32,897 nt of DNA from Chara braunii. Taxonomy: Eukaryota; Streptophyta; Charophyceae; Charales; Characeae. Shown one piece after another: positions 9,537 to 19,652 of the stretch; within the stretch, counting starts at the first letter, position 1, and each line of letters opens with the position of its first letter. The notes below the pieces were generated by a model that was not told the DNA's origin, made no database searches, and was given only the letters and a program-made list of their open reading frames with translations. Both the position numbers and the translations under genes were made by a program. The stretch is from NCBI GenBank assembly GCA_003427395.1, contig BFEA01000864.1:1-32897 (forward strand). Reading direction: 5' to 3'.

Positions 9537-10691
9537 ATGCCTTATGCGAACGAAGATCCCCGTGTGGCCCTACCAGTTAAACGGGTAGATGGGCTGGAGA
9601 TATCCTTGCCGAGGCAAGTCAGAGAAGTAGAGTATATCTCTTCCTGGTCAGGCTTGTCGATAGATAAAAATATCTTTATTTGGATCGAGTCTGGCCTTAG
9701 TGATGATCAGGACTGCGCGATTGTGAGGGTGACGTTGTACGCCTCGCCATCATTTTGGGTCTTGCTAGAGAAGGTTAACAACAGTCGTATTTTTCATCAC
9801 CACTTCAGGACACCCTTCACCACTTCAGGATGCAACCTGCCTAAACAAATAGTTTTCAGGGTCTTCGGACCTTTCACCACTTCAGGACCATTCAGGTCTG
9901 AAANTCCTGAATGGTCCTGAAGTGGTGAAAGCTCCGAAGACCCTGAAAACCACTTGTTTAGGCAGGCTGCATCCTCAAGTGGTGAAGGGTGTTTTTCATG
10001 GTCTTCGGACCTTTCACCACTTCATGACCATTCAGGATGTTCCGATTGCCCAAAACTCTCATTTGACTACTTCAGGACACCCTTCACCACTTCAGGATGC
10101 AACTTGCCTAAACAAGTGGTTTTCAGGGTCTTCGGACCTTTCACCAGTTCACGACCATTCAGGATTTCCAGACTGCCCAAGACTCTCACTTCAGAATTGT
10201 CATTCCTGAATTTTCAGCTACCCGATAACCGCTTGTGGGCCTTGCACGGGATAGAGTTGGCACTAGGGCATGAAAGCCTACTCGCGAAACCCTTGAGAGT
10301 AGCTGAGGCATCCGTTGCAAAATGGGCAAGAGGCAGGGTCCAGGAAAGGGCAGAGCAGGTGGTGACCCAGGTAGAGGTCAAACACGCGAAAGAGTTTGCA
10401 CTTCCCTCAGCCCCATTACGAGTTACCCTGCCAGAGGTCTTAGTAGAAGAAAGCTTTGGGGGACAGGCGAGAGTGGAAGTTGCTGCAGAAGCTGCTGTGA
10501 AGGCACGCGAATGGGGGTATACGCGATACACGTGCGAATTGATGTATGGCTTGTATCTGGATCGGAGGTTCTTGCCCGGTAGCCAAGTACGCAGGAGCGT
10601 GGCCAAGGTGGTTGATGCCTATGCAAACTCCCATGATCCCGATGGGGAGGCTGTAGACAAGAATGAGGTTCGCGCAGCAGCTGGCCGGTAA
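9537..10691 (+). pseudogene. ORF A of the internal region, split by the 472-bp insertion
   Basis: An ATG at 9537 opens a frame (MPYANEDPRV...) that runs to the insertion at 9766. Beyond the insertion and one copy of its 8-bp target duplication, the same frame continues from 10246 (...GIELALGHESLLAKP...) to TAA at 10689-10691. Without the insertion the protein would be about 225 aa. As it stands, the right part is preceded by residues encoded by the transposon. The C-terminal half is rich in Ala, Glu, Val and Arg, looks helical, and ends near DANSHDPDG-like and KNEV segments. No family is recognised. Its place, first in the internal region and upstream of an RGG-ended ORF, suggests an N-terminal gag-type or accessory protein; that is inference only. 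Confidence 0.5.
9766..10237 (-). mobile_element. 472-bp non-autonomous DNA transposon, hAT-like, copy 1
   Basis: It is bounded by a target duplication GGTCTTGC (9758-9765) and GGCCTTGC (10238-10245), 7 of 8 bases identical. It is the reverse orientation of the element at 21700-22171 and exactly the same length. Ends read TAGAGAAGGTTAAC and ATAACCGCTTGTG, giving weak terminal inverted repeats around AAGG/CGGTTA. The interior is a nested palindrome of CACCACTTCAGGA and TCCTGAAGTGGTG blocks with a symmetry centre near 9903. Eight-base target duplications are typical of hAT elements. It encodes nothing itself, but an ORF reads through it. Confidence 0.85.
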
Positions 10692-11240
10692 AGGGTGCCC
10701 TTGTATCCTGCTGGAGTATGTCTCTTATGAATTTGAACATACAAATGGGTATGGGGGTTAGGCCGGCAGGCCAATCAGTTGTGTAAACTGAGCCCCTATG
10801 TGTTAGTCGGCAAGATGTATCAGATGAGTTGCGAGGCATGTATAGGTGTATTCTGGTGCGTGAGGTGTATATAATGGATCCTTAGAGGCTCCAAGTTAGC
10901 CCGGATAGGCCTTTTCCTTAGACCAGCTGTCTAAAGCTATAGGTAGGTCGGTTAGGACATGAGGGGGAGCCTTGCCTATGGTACAAGTACGGGGGTCAGT
11001 AACAATGGTAGCCTCGTTTATTGTCTGCCCAAGATTGGCTTCGAGGGCTCCGCCTATGTGGGATGTACATTACCCTTAGAACCCTCTAGCTAAAGTTAGG
11101 GCCGTATTGTATAAATGGGAAGAGGGTTGGTATGAGACAGGTAGTAATCAATTTCTACTTGCCCTGTTTGTTTTAAGCTATCTTGCGCTCCAACCTGATG
11201 GTCGACTGTTTGTCATGCGTGTAAGGTCGGTACCAGCATC
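10692..11240. other. spacer between ORF A and ORF B
   Basis: No convincing gene. One 71-codon frame (11107-11322, alternative start) overlaps the start of ORF B in another frame and has no domain. The spacer may be decayed coding sequence linking the two ORFs. Confidence 0.4.
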
Positions 11241-12573
11241 ATGGCTGAAGAGAGCGGTTTCGCCAAAATCCTATCCTCGAGGAGTACGTGCCTCAGTAAA
11301 GTGTTGCGGCGCGAGTCAGTAAGCGACTCGATGCCCCCAGAGCTCTGCGCCCTGCTGTTTCAGGGAAGGGGGTTGGCTGCCTTCCTAGGCGGCTATCAGG
11401 ATTTCGCCCGCACGAAGAGGTGAGACGACAAGTGGAGCATGTTGCCACTGTTTGCCTGCGAAGAGTTAAGTGAAGAGGTGTATACCCTTACGCTAAAGTC
11501 GCTGGGATGAGCTGGAAAGTTCTCTGAAGTTGAGATTTCCAGAGGATGGAGCGGAAGACCAGCTTAGTGAAGGCCTTGAGCAACCAGCTGGGGTTACATC
11601 AGCACAAGAAGAATTCAGTGGTATACAGAGGCAAGTTGGGATGTTGGAAGAGAGGTTGATGCGATTGGAAGAAGCCAAGCGTGGCAAGAGGAAGACCTTT
11701 GAAGGACCATCGAGCGGGCCGGCTGGGCAGGATGAGGCAGAGGCAAGGGAAGGTCATCTGAAGTCACTCCTCCACAAAGGAACCGCGAAGGGGCGAGCCT
11801 GCGCTCCGGAAAGAGGCGAAGGCGAGGGATTCATTGAGATAAAGGGGGAGCGGGGAGCTCGTGCGGCCCTCCCTGTCATTGCGCCTGATCCAAAGGGAGG
11901 GCCCATTAACAGGGAAGCATCATCGGCTGCGGGTCGGGAGAGGCAAAGGAGTGAGTGTTGGCCAGAGCACTGGGCAAGGGTGGTATGTGATCGTTGGGGA
12001 AATATTGGTCGTACCCCTCAAGGAAGTAAAGAAAAGGGTGTAACAGGAGGAAAAAGGAAGCCTGAACCTCCCAAGTTGACGAAGGCTCTGCGGAAGGCGA
12101 GGAGTCGGGCCCAGGGAGGCCAAGGTACCGGAAAGGGGTAGGGTATGCGGCAGGGAGGGGCCACCTCGCAAGAATTGAGAGGTAAGCCAGCACAGGTGGG
12201 GCCTCCGCCGACCGAACGGGCATTATACGGGCCGTGGACACCATACGGTCAAGTGGGACCAAGGCCTATATATAATCCATATCTGCCCAGGATGCAAGGC
12301 ATTTGTTTGGGCCTACAAATAAGTATGATGCCGCCTAGGCCTCCTGCAGTCCAGATCCAACCGACTCTGCCTATGGGACTGCTGCATCCACCGACACAAC
12401 GGGTGCCACAAGGCGACATGGCCGGTGCAGAAGGCTAGAGGCGGGGAGCTTGAAGAGGCCGCGGGGATGGAGGGCGCAACAGTAGAGGACGAGGTAGCGG
12501 CAGAGGAGGTACTGGAGGGCACGATGGACGCCAGCGGAACCACAAGGGGGATGTGGGGAAGAAAAAGGCATGA
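11241..12573 (+). pseudogene. ORF B: decayed gag-like protein with C-terminal RGG box
   Basis: An ATG at 11241 opens MAEESGFAKILSS... up to TGA at 11421, and the frame then stays open to about 11510. A frame change leads into 11497-12573, which stays open across about 1.07 kb except for three in-frame stops: TAG 12139, TAG 12436 and TGA 12451. Order of parts: a Pro/Leu-rich segment, a short coiled-coil-like stretch (QRQVGMLEERLMRLEEAKRG), a basic Gly/Lys/Arg region, a Pro/Tyr-rich segment (PWTPYGQVGPRPIYNPYLP), then an RGG box (RGRGDGG...SRGRGSGRGG) and a Lys tail before TGA 12571. RGG boxes bind RNA and can replace zinc knuckles in gag-like proteins. No CCHC knuckle is seen. All four premature stops lie one C-to-T change from CAG or CGA. 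The gag assignment is inference. Confidence 0.5.
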
Positions 12574-14464
12574 TAAGCAGCAGTTGGACAGTAGTCGGGT
12601 AGGAAAGGCGGCCAAGGGAATGCCAAAGGGAGAATAGGGTGACTGGAAGATGTAAAGAGGTGATAGAGGAGGTGGGGTTAGAGAAAATATAGTAGTGTGA
12701 GGGAAGTGAAGATTTTAACCTGTGAGCCGATGAGCAATCAGTCAAGGGATAATCCTAGACCGCTTTGGGGTGGGTTACTATAATAAATTCAACCTTCTAT
12801 ATGTGAACGTAGAAGTAGGTTAGCGGGATTGTTGATTGTGTGGTCCCATGCCTCGTATTTTAGCCAACAAGGATCTGACTGTATACTAAATAAACGGGGA
12901 AGAGTGTGTACACTAAGGTGCTGTGAGTGTATATGGGACCCTAAAAACACCTTAAGGTAGATAGGGTAAGTGATTCCCAGGTTCTTATGACTGCTTAGGG
13001 ATAGGATGGCTATAGCGCGATCAATATGTGAGAGTGGGCCACGAGTGTGAGTAGTATGTTGTGCTAAGAGACCGTGTGAGGATGCGATCTGGGTCAAGGA
13101 GCACTGATTTAGCTTGATTAAGGTAGTTGGCTCCCTTAGGCATGTACTTTAAGGACATCACCCAAAGGTTCGAAGTAGAATGGTTGTGCTTGAGGATTGA
13201 GTTCACTCTTGGCCACACTAGTCTGGATTATAAAGGTATACGTACCCATGCGGTTGTGAATATGGTATGCATGGAGGTTTGGTAGGATTTGAGTTTAGAT
13301 CCTCGTGGCTTTAGGGCCTCGAGGGTGCTGCCACGAGATATGAGGAAAGAGTATAAGCAACGCTTTGACTCGAGGCTATTGTGAACTTACAACCCATCGA
13401 GGCATGATAGGCCTTGGGTCATTCAAATTTTAGGTATGTCTTGAGTTATACATATTTTTTTGACAGGTGAGGGGTATGATTACGCCCTATGTGGACCTGC
13501 TTTAGTTTAAAGGCTCTATCAAGAAGGGGGTCATCCTTTGTGTGATATTGGTGTCGATTTGAGTCGAGAGTATTCGACTTCAAGTGTATACGAGTAGTTC
13601 AAGACTATATTTGTTCGCCTGAGTTGGGATGTTATAACCCTGAGGGTGTCTGAGTTGAAACGTTGTTTGAGACTATTTCTTTATATATGACGATCATAAT
13701 CACTCTCATATGTGTGAATTTTATCCTGATGAATGGTGATTGTGTGTCGATTTTGTGAGAATGAATGGATGTGAACTGTTTACTCTCCGGTATACTCGTG
13801 CGATCTGCCCACGGACGGGTGATAGGGCCGAGTATAAGGAGAGGCAGTGCAGTTTGTTGTGTGACAGAAGTGTGAGAATCCTAAGGCATTTTGCGAGCCT
13901 CTGAGACTCAATTACTTACCATGCCGGAGGTTTTACGGTTGAGTTGCGAAGAGGACCCATAAGCAGGTCCCTAAGTTTGAGTTATTTCGTGGTTGAGATG
14001 TGGAGAGGACCCATAAGTAGGCCTCTCAGTTTGAGTTGTTTTATGGTTGAGACCCCTTCAGATTAAGGAAGGTGGTAATGTTGTTTATCGGAAGACTTAT
14101 CTCCAAAATAGAGGTGTTTTAAAAATGGTCGCGTGATAGCTCATCCTAGAAAGAAAGGATGATAGGGAAACCTATTGGGAGAGACCTCCTTCGTGTGAAA
14201 GGTGGTTAGTAGATTTAAGGGCATGGTAAGCAAAGTTTGAGTTGATAAAGTCTGACGAAAGGAACTAGAATAACGGATTGGATCATTGGTGGAACTGAGA
14301 AGGTCGAAAGTCAGTGCATTAAAATGTCGTGGGGTGTGTGGTCTGCTGTCTCTGATTAAGTCAGTGCGTCACGACCTTGTGTGAGCCTAGCAGTGAATTT
14401 GTTTGTGATCGTGAGAAGGGGCCGTGCTTTCTATGTTGTCCCATAGGAAGCTGGTAAAAACATA
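12574..14464. other. internal region without recognisable gene
   Basis: About 1.9 kb after ORF B, where pol would be expected, shows only short frames and no reverse transcriptase or integrase motif by eye. At 13920-14050 two near-identical blocks (GAGGACCCATAAGCAGGTCC and GAGGACCCATAAGTAGGCC) lie about 60 bp apart. Confidence 0.45.
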
Positions 14465-15408
14465 GGATTCGTGAAAACCTAACAAAACAAATTATTAGGT
14501 TTGCACGAAATCTATTCAAGATTATGATAGTACGTTTTTCAGGTCTCCTCTAGGAACAAAATTCTACGTGAAGTGAAACATCCGCAAAAAAAAAAAAAAT
14601 AAATTAATTTTTCAGAACTACTGGAGGGGGCGAGAAAAAAAACGGGTTTTTTCATAGAAAATCACGACCTGGCGAAGCACCGTGGGTTCAAGAGCTGAAA
14701 TATCCTGATTTTTTGTTATCCAAAAAAAATATGTTTACAGCCCTATAAGATGTGTAGCACGATGAATTTATTCGGGGGTTTTCTGAACGCGCAAACATAT
14801 TCTCCTGTTCGTGAATACGTTCGCTTGAACATGGTTTCCCATACATGGGCTAATATATTATTTTTTATTGTTTGTTTTAATTTTTTTCCCTCTATTTTTA
14901 TTTTAAACTCGTGTTTGGCTAAGAATTTCAAGGTATCTCCGACGCAAAAGTTGTTTGTATTCTTATTTTAAATGACATATATTTTATGATAAGGGTTTTA
15001 TTGTTAAGTTCAAAAATGATTTATAGTCCTATAAATTATTTTCTGCAGAGCTTGGTTTTTACCTAACTGCGGAAATTGACTTATAGTCCTATAAATAAGT
15101 ATTCACCAAAACACGTTTTTTTTACATCTTTCAAGTTGCCTTGTCATCCTTAAAAATTACCCTGTTTGAACTCTGTTTTTTTGTCAATCTACTGAGAATG
15201 ACTTATGGTCATATAAAAACATTTTGCAAGGAAGAGTTTTCTTGCACATTTTGAGGAACGCTAGACTTTTCACCTGATTTTTTGCCTCCTTTATCGCAAA
15301 ACGATTAAAAACGCTCTCTTTTTGTGTAAGAAATAACACTTTGACTTTTACTTTTTCACTCTATAAGAAATGTAAGGTTTTCTCCAATTGTGAGGTTTTC
15401 ACGAATCC
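14465..15408. mobile_element. 944-bp DNA-transposon-like element with 21-bp terminal inverted repeats
   Basis: The left end GGATTCGTGAAAACCTAACAA (14465-14485) is the inverted form of the right end (15388-15408), with 20 of 21 bases matching. A third, imperfect inverted copy of the same motif lies at 14494-14512, so the left end also folds on itself. The interior is AT-rich, carries the GTTCG-type fragment at 14806-14833 and tandem 60-bp units, and codes for nothing recognisable. No clear target-site duplication was found, so either the ends are slightly inside the true termini or the duplication has decayed. Confidence 0.65.
15010..15250 (+). repeat. tandem repeats of about 60 bp inside the TIR element
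   Basis: ACTTATAGTCCTATAAAT-like cores begin near 15021, 15081, 15141 and 15202, so the period is 60-62 bp over four units. The cores are partly palindromic (TTATAGTCCTATAA), and a T-run follows each. Similarity falls off in the third unit (TTGTCATCCTTAAAAATT). Confidence 0.65.
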
Positions 15409-16084
15409 CCTGTTTGAACACCTTTAAAAGTGAGACAAACCCCTGCGTAGTCCCGCAACGGGCCTGTGGTCTGTTTTGCGACACACCGCCATGACACTTA
15501 TGCTAATACTAAGGCATATTGAATAATACTAAGCTAAACAGTAAAGGTTAGCTCCTCTAGGGCGCAACCCCTATTTGATGGCTGCAAGCAAGCACAACCT
15601 GACTGCGGAACCACATCTACCAATGGGGTAAGAGTTTAAGGGGTTATGCACGCCCCGGGGAATTACTCCGGTGAGATGGCGGGGAATATGAGTCGAATCT
15701 TTCAGGAGTCCTGATTGAATGCTTATCAGGAGGATACCTATCGTTGCATAGCCAACGAGAGGATACTACCGCTAAAGCAACAATGCGGTAGGCCGTAGAT
15801 CTTACTCAATCAACCAGACTATGGTGGACCAGGATGAAGACCAAGCATTTTAGTACTAGACTGCAGAAAGAGCTGAGATGAGATTTAAGTGTATATATGT
15901 ATATGTGCTTGATTGTGAGGATTTTCGGGAGGGAGGTGAGAGTGTCTTCCGATGTCTCATTTAAGGCCCGCGTCCCTGGGAAGGGCTCTGCTTACGAGGA
16001 AGAGTCTAACAGGAGCACTCAACGAGAAACCGATGTTTGTCTAGGACGAAGGGGAGAGGACAGTTTAAGGAGGCCTTTGAAACT
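15409..16084. other. hairpin-bearing internal stretch
   Basis: No supported gene. One perfect hairpin is CTACCGC/GCGGTAG (15766-15772/15785-15791), and several short palindromes lie at 15650-15760, such as CAGGAGTCCTG. A purine-rich run near 16048-16064 (GACGAAGGGGAGAGGACAG) could be a decayed polypurine tract, but it lies more than 300 bp before the right repeat. Confidence 0.4.
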
Positions 16085-16165
16085 TATGCTGTAGTATTGA
16101 TGCGTAATACACCGGCGTCCTAATGTCAGGGCAACGGGCACCCAGGTTGAAACCCTGGCAGCATA
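16085..16165 (+). ncRNA. cloverleaf-like fold, tRNA-like sequence
   Basis: TATGCTG (16085-16091) pairs perfectly with CAGCATA (16159-16165), like a 7-bp acceptor stem. Inside are three 5-bp arms: GTATT/AATAC (16094-16098/16106-16110, 7-nt loop), GTCCT/AGGGC (16117-16121/16128-16132, one wobble, 6-nt loop), and CCAGG/CCTGG (16142-16146/16154-16158) with a 7-nt loop TTGAAAC resembling a T loop. A six-base gap before the middle arm and the absence of a normal D-loop argue against a working tRNA. It may be a decayed tRNA, a tRNA-derived retroposon part or a chance fold. Confidence 0.3.
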
Positions 16166-16284
16166 TAGTTGTGTGGGCACAGATTGTTGAAGACCTCTAA
16201 CTTGAGTCTGTCGGCTAATCGGATTGGTTCCTTTCTCGTCAGCATTTGGAGTTTTGGATGGTTTTGTAGCTTTCTGATTTGGCG

Positions 16285-16350
16285 AAGTGACGCGAACGTC
16301 GCTTAATATGGTCCGGTAAGCTATCGGCGCGAATACCCTTACAAGGGTAT
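16285..16350. other. two hairpins just before the right repeat
   Basis: AAGTGACG/CGTCGCTT (16285-16292/16297-16304, CGAA loop, one T-G wobble) is followed by ATACCCTT/AAGGGTAT (16333-16340/16343-16350, perfect with a 2-nt centre). The second ends 44 bp before the right repeat. Role unknown. Confidence 0.5.
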
Positions 16351-17606
16351 CCGCCCTGGTTCTTGCAAGCGACAGAAAATAAGCTCAGTTTAAAGGTACC
16401 GCGCGAGTTGCGGTAGTGTCCGTTGTTTATGCGATTGATGGTTGACTAGAATAGAGAGTGTGTGGGCGCGCTGATTTGAGGTGCGCGTGATATTTTTATT
16501 TGGATTGATGATTGTGAAAGTCGGCGTTGGTCGCCGACCAGATTTTTATGTTCTGATTAAGTTAAGACTAAAAATATTATGTCTCGTCGGTCGATGCACT
16601 TGCATGTGACTTATGAGTACGTGTGGAGGAGGGCGTCGACAGCGAGGAGGCTTTGAAGCATTTGCAGTAGGCCTGCGCGTTGCGCAGTATTAGTTGATAT
16701 AGGTATCCGTTAAAGCTAGACCCAGAGTTGGGCTTAGCATTATTGGTTACAACGTCGGACTTTCATCAGAGAGGTTCAGGGGTCGGGACCAACCGATGAC
16801 GACGCGAGGGTCAGAGTGGCGCGGGCGGAGTGAAAGGCTGAGGGCCTGGCGGGGTTATCCCCCTTGGTTTCGCCGTCGACGGAGTTGAAACGGTGCTGGC
16901 GGTTAATATTTTCTAAATATTTCTATTTTACTGTCGTATCATTATTTTGCTCCGATGTTCGTTGACCTGGACGTAATGTCTAGAAGCCGTCACGACATCC
17001 AAGGACCTTAGGCACGCGCCTCGATTTGATGGGCATAAGGGTTCTGGTGTGTTTGGGACACCGACGAGTCTTCTTTACTTTTTCCCGTGCATGGGAGTGG
17101 TGGGGCTCGTGGTCGTGGCTTCCCTCACTTTGCTGCGGGCGCACGACCTGCCAACCGCTAATTGCCGTAAGAGGTTGAGTGTGAGCACGCCCACCGAGAC
17201 CTGAAAAGGAGCGGGCTGTGCTTGGGGCGGTCCGCGGACTACCAGGGCCAGCGGCACGAAGGCCTTCCCCCATTACGGTCTTCAGGGTTCCCATTTGAGT
17301 ATCGGCTGTTGCCGCTGAGGGCCGTACCAGGGCTAGTTCATAAAGGCCCACGCTTTAAGCTACAACAGAAAAATTGTGGGAAATTTTCATCAAGTTTTGA
17401 ACTTGGGCACAACACGGGACCAGCATTGGAAGTACGTGAAATGATGCGGCCAACCGTTTAGGAGGGTCGGGTCCATGTTTCCAACCGTTTACCAACATGC
17501 GGCCAACATGTTTTCAACATGCATTCAACGTTGGTCCAACTTGTTTCCAACACGTTTCCAACAAGTGTGCGTTGGAAAATTTGTGCTCTTAAGTTCCCAG
17601 CAATGC

Positions 17607-17678
17607 AGTTCACTACTGCGTGGAAACGGTGGCGCAAGTGACCTCATTTCACCTTTGTGTGGCCCGCAGTAGTGAACC
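17607..17678. other. 72-bp inverted-end cassette, copy in CAACAG insertion
   Basis: It starts AGTTCACTACTGCGTG and ends CCCGCAGTAGTGAACC, so the terminal 13 bases (GTTCACTACTGCG) are perfectly inverted. Length matches the other four members at 27279, 27446, 27615 and 32209. The interior is unlike any of them. Confidence 0.75.
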
Positions 17679-18057
17679 GTGATGTTCTCGTGGCTGCGAG
17701 GATCGCGGAGGCGCACGGTGAAGAAAATGGATGGGCGAGCTATGTAATGAGACGGAGGGTTCGGTTGGGCAAAACAAAATACAAATGGGCAACAAAAGAA
17801 GGGTGGAGACGAAAGTGTTCGAGAAAAGGAAAAAAAAAAAATAAAAAAAAATGCACAGGATACTAAACCGTCACAGAAGTGCGGTTAAACGTGCGTTATT
17901 TACATTGTGAGCGGATCTGTTCTCAGTGCCGTCATTGCAGGAACGTTTTTACTAGTGCGTCCCGTCACTCGGATTATTCGTATGTCATGTGCTCAATTTC
18001 CCCTGTTAGCATCGGGCTATTGTGACACGCGCTCTGATGGTCAAAATCGGTAGTAAT

Positions 18058-18084
18058 ACCCTTCGACCAAAGAGGTCGAGGGGT
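18058..18084. other. 11-bp hairpin
   Basis: ACCCTTCGACC pairs with GGTCGAGGGGT (one T-G wobble) over the loop AAAGA, within the 1.24-kb insertion. It is terminator-shaped but without a T run. Confidence 0.5.
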
Positions 18085-19205
18085 CGGTTAGGTTAGTGTT
18101 GTGTCGGATAGATCTACGATACACGCTAAGAACTTATCGTCGGTACGTTAGTTAGGGTAAATTAATTTATGCCTCGGCCGGAGGCGATCGTTAATGTATA
18201 ATCTACGAGACTGCAGTAGTACCCGGAAAGCTAGCTTTTGTTTTCTTCTGCTCGGCGGCCTCGTCCCTACGCATCTACTAGTGCTTAAGTGGTACTAGCC
18301 GACGTGCTACTTGAGTGTTTTTTCCCCACGGCTCTGAGAGTCGCAAACCTACCCCCGGTACTTGAATGTTTTTCCGCGGCAACCCTGAAAGTCACGATCA
18401 CAGGTAAGTATCGGCCATGCGAGCCTCTAAAAGAAACGGCTGCCGATGTGGGACACCCATACACTCAAGCCGACAAGCACTCAGACAGACACGCAGACCA
18501 GCAAGCGTGCACACAAAACACAGACTTAGAAACAGGTTTGGGCCACTAGTTGGACTGAGCCCGAAAATTGTATATGTATCTGAGCGGTTCCTTTTTAACT
18601 AGAGCAGGCCGCACCCCAGTTCCACGACCAACTGTATGAGTAGGGGGCCTGACCATTGGGAGCCCGAGGTGGTGGCGGATGCCGTCAGAATGAAGTTAGA
18701 AGGAGTCTGTGACAGATCGGCAGCACTATGGGCTAGACACACGCGTCGTCGGGCAGGCCATAGGGACGAGAGGTTAGCCGAGCCGCCGAGGAAATCGGCC
18801 GCTCATTGGAAAATCGGTCGTGGTGACCCGATCGGACCACGCTGGGCGTTGTGAGGCCACTGCGGAAAGGTACTGTGCTAAGTAGCAGGGAGTGGGCCGG
18901 AGGCAGGGCGCAGCGGTGAGAGGTGGGCAAAAGAAGAGATAAACCGGGAAGGGATTTGGCGCTGGGTGCATGCGCAGAAGGGGGGGGGGGCAGTTGTATA
19001 TCTCTACGTAGCAGCAACGAGGTGGAGCAAGCAATGGGCGCTAAGCTGGTGAATGGGAGAGCTGAGCACCAGGTAGTGGAGTGACGGACGGTAGGGGAAA
19101 CGGGCAAAACAAAGAGCATGACTCCGGACGCGAAGTCGTGCCGCATGCATGCAAGGTATGGACGAAGGAGCAGAGCATGGCAAAGCTACGGAAGAAGCAG
19201 AGATA

Positions 19206-19237
19206 ACTCACTCGATTCTTCATGAAATCGAGTGAGT
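19206..19237. other. conserved stem-loop in right repeat
   Basis: This is the counterpart of 1706-1737. The stem ACTCACTCGAT/ATCGAGTGAGT is 11 bp here. The G-to-A difference from the left copy lengthens the pairing instead of breaking it. Confidence 0.7.
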
Positions 19238-19557
19238 GGAGGTGCTAAGGTAAGGTTTAGGGAAAGCGAGTTGGCTGAGGGAGTTAGATTTAGAAAAGGG
19301 GCGTTAGTTTTCGTGCTACGAGAAAAGAGAGCTGCGCAAGAGATGGCGGAGGCAGTGGATGGAGAGGGGGAAAGAGAAGTAGCACACTCGAATCATAATA
19401 GAGTCGAGCGAGGGATGGGCCGCTTACGGGGTTTTAACCCCGGGCGAGTTCGGTGGAGGAGTTAGTTTTAGCAGTAGTATAGTGAGAAGAGAGGTTGAAG
19501 AGAACAGGGGTCCGTGGAGATGGCGGGAGTAAGAAGGTGGGGAGTAAGGAATGCTTG

Positions 19558-19652
19558 TCTCGCTCGTTTCTAAGTGAAATCGGGCGAGAGGAGGTTAGTG
19601 TTAGAGATTCTAAACTACTGCGAATCCGATGGTAGTGTCGGATTTTGCAGTA
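19558..19652. other. two adjacent stem-loops in right repeat
   Basis: These are the counterparts of 2058-2152. Both hairpins keep their pairing despite substitutions in the surrounding sequence. One substitution in the second stem is accommodated as a G-T wobble. Confidence 0.65.

Larger units (their letters stand above)
17363..18600. mobile_element. 1.24-kb insertion in the right repeat, CAACAG family
   Basis: Alignment to the left repeat breaks after ...TTTAAGCTA and resumes at GAGCAGGCC. The insertion begins CAACAGAAAAATTGTGGGAA, then has an array of CCAACATG/TTCCAAC units at 17475-17570. A closely similar start, with a TTGTTGGAAA array after it, occurs at 26410-26700, so this is a dispersed family. 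It also carries a 72-bp inverted-end cassette (17607-17678), an 11-bp hairpin (18058-18084), and two related copies of about 50 bp at 18307 and 18358. It has no convincing ORF. TTAA occurs next to both junctions, but a 7-bp difference in flanking sequence makes the target duplication uncertain. Confidence 0.75.

Noticed and set aside
9954-10237. N-terminal third of the 245-aa ORF as real protein
   Set aside because: This part is encoded entirely by the 472-bp transposon. The frame it joins belongs to ORF A, whose own start is at 9537.
13720-13800. Hammerhead ribozyme core
   Set aside because: CTGATGA occurs, but a matching GAAA element and stems I-III in the required places are missing.
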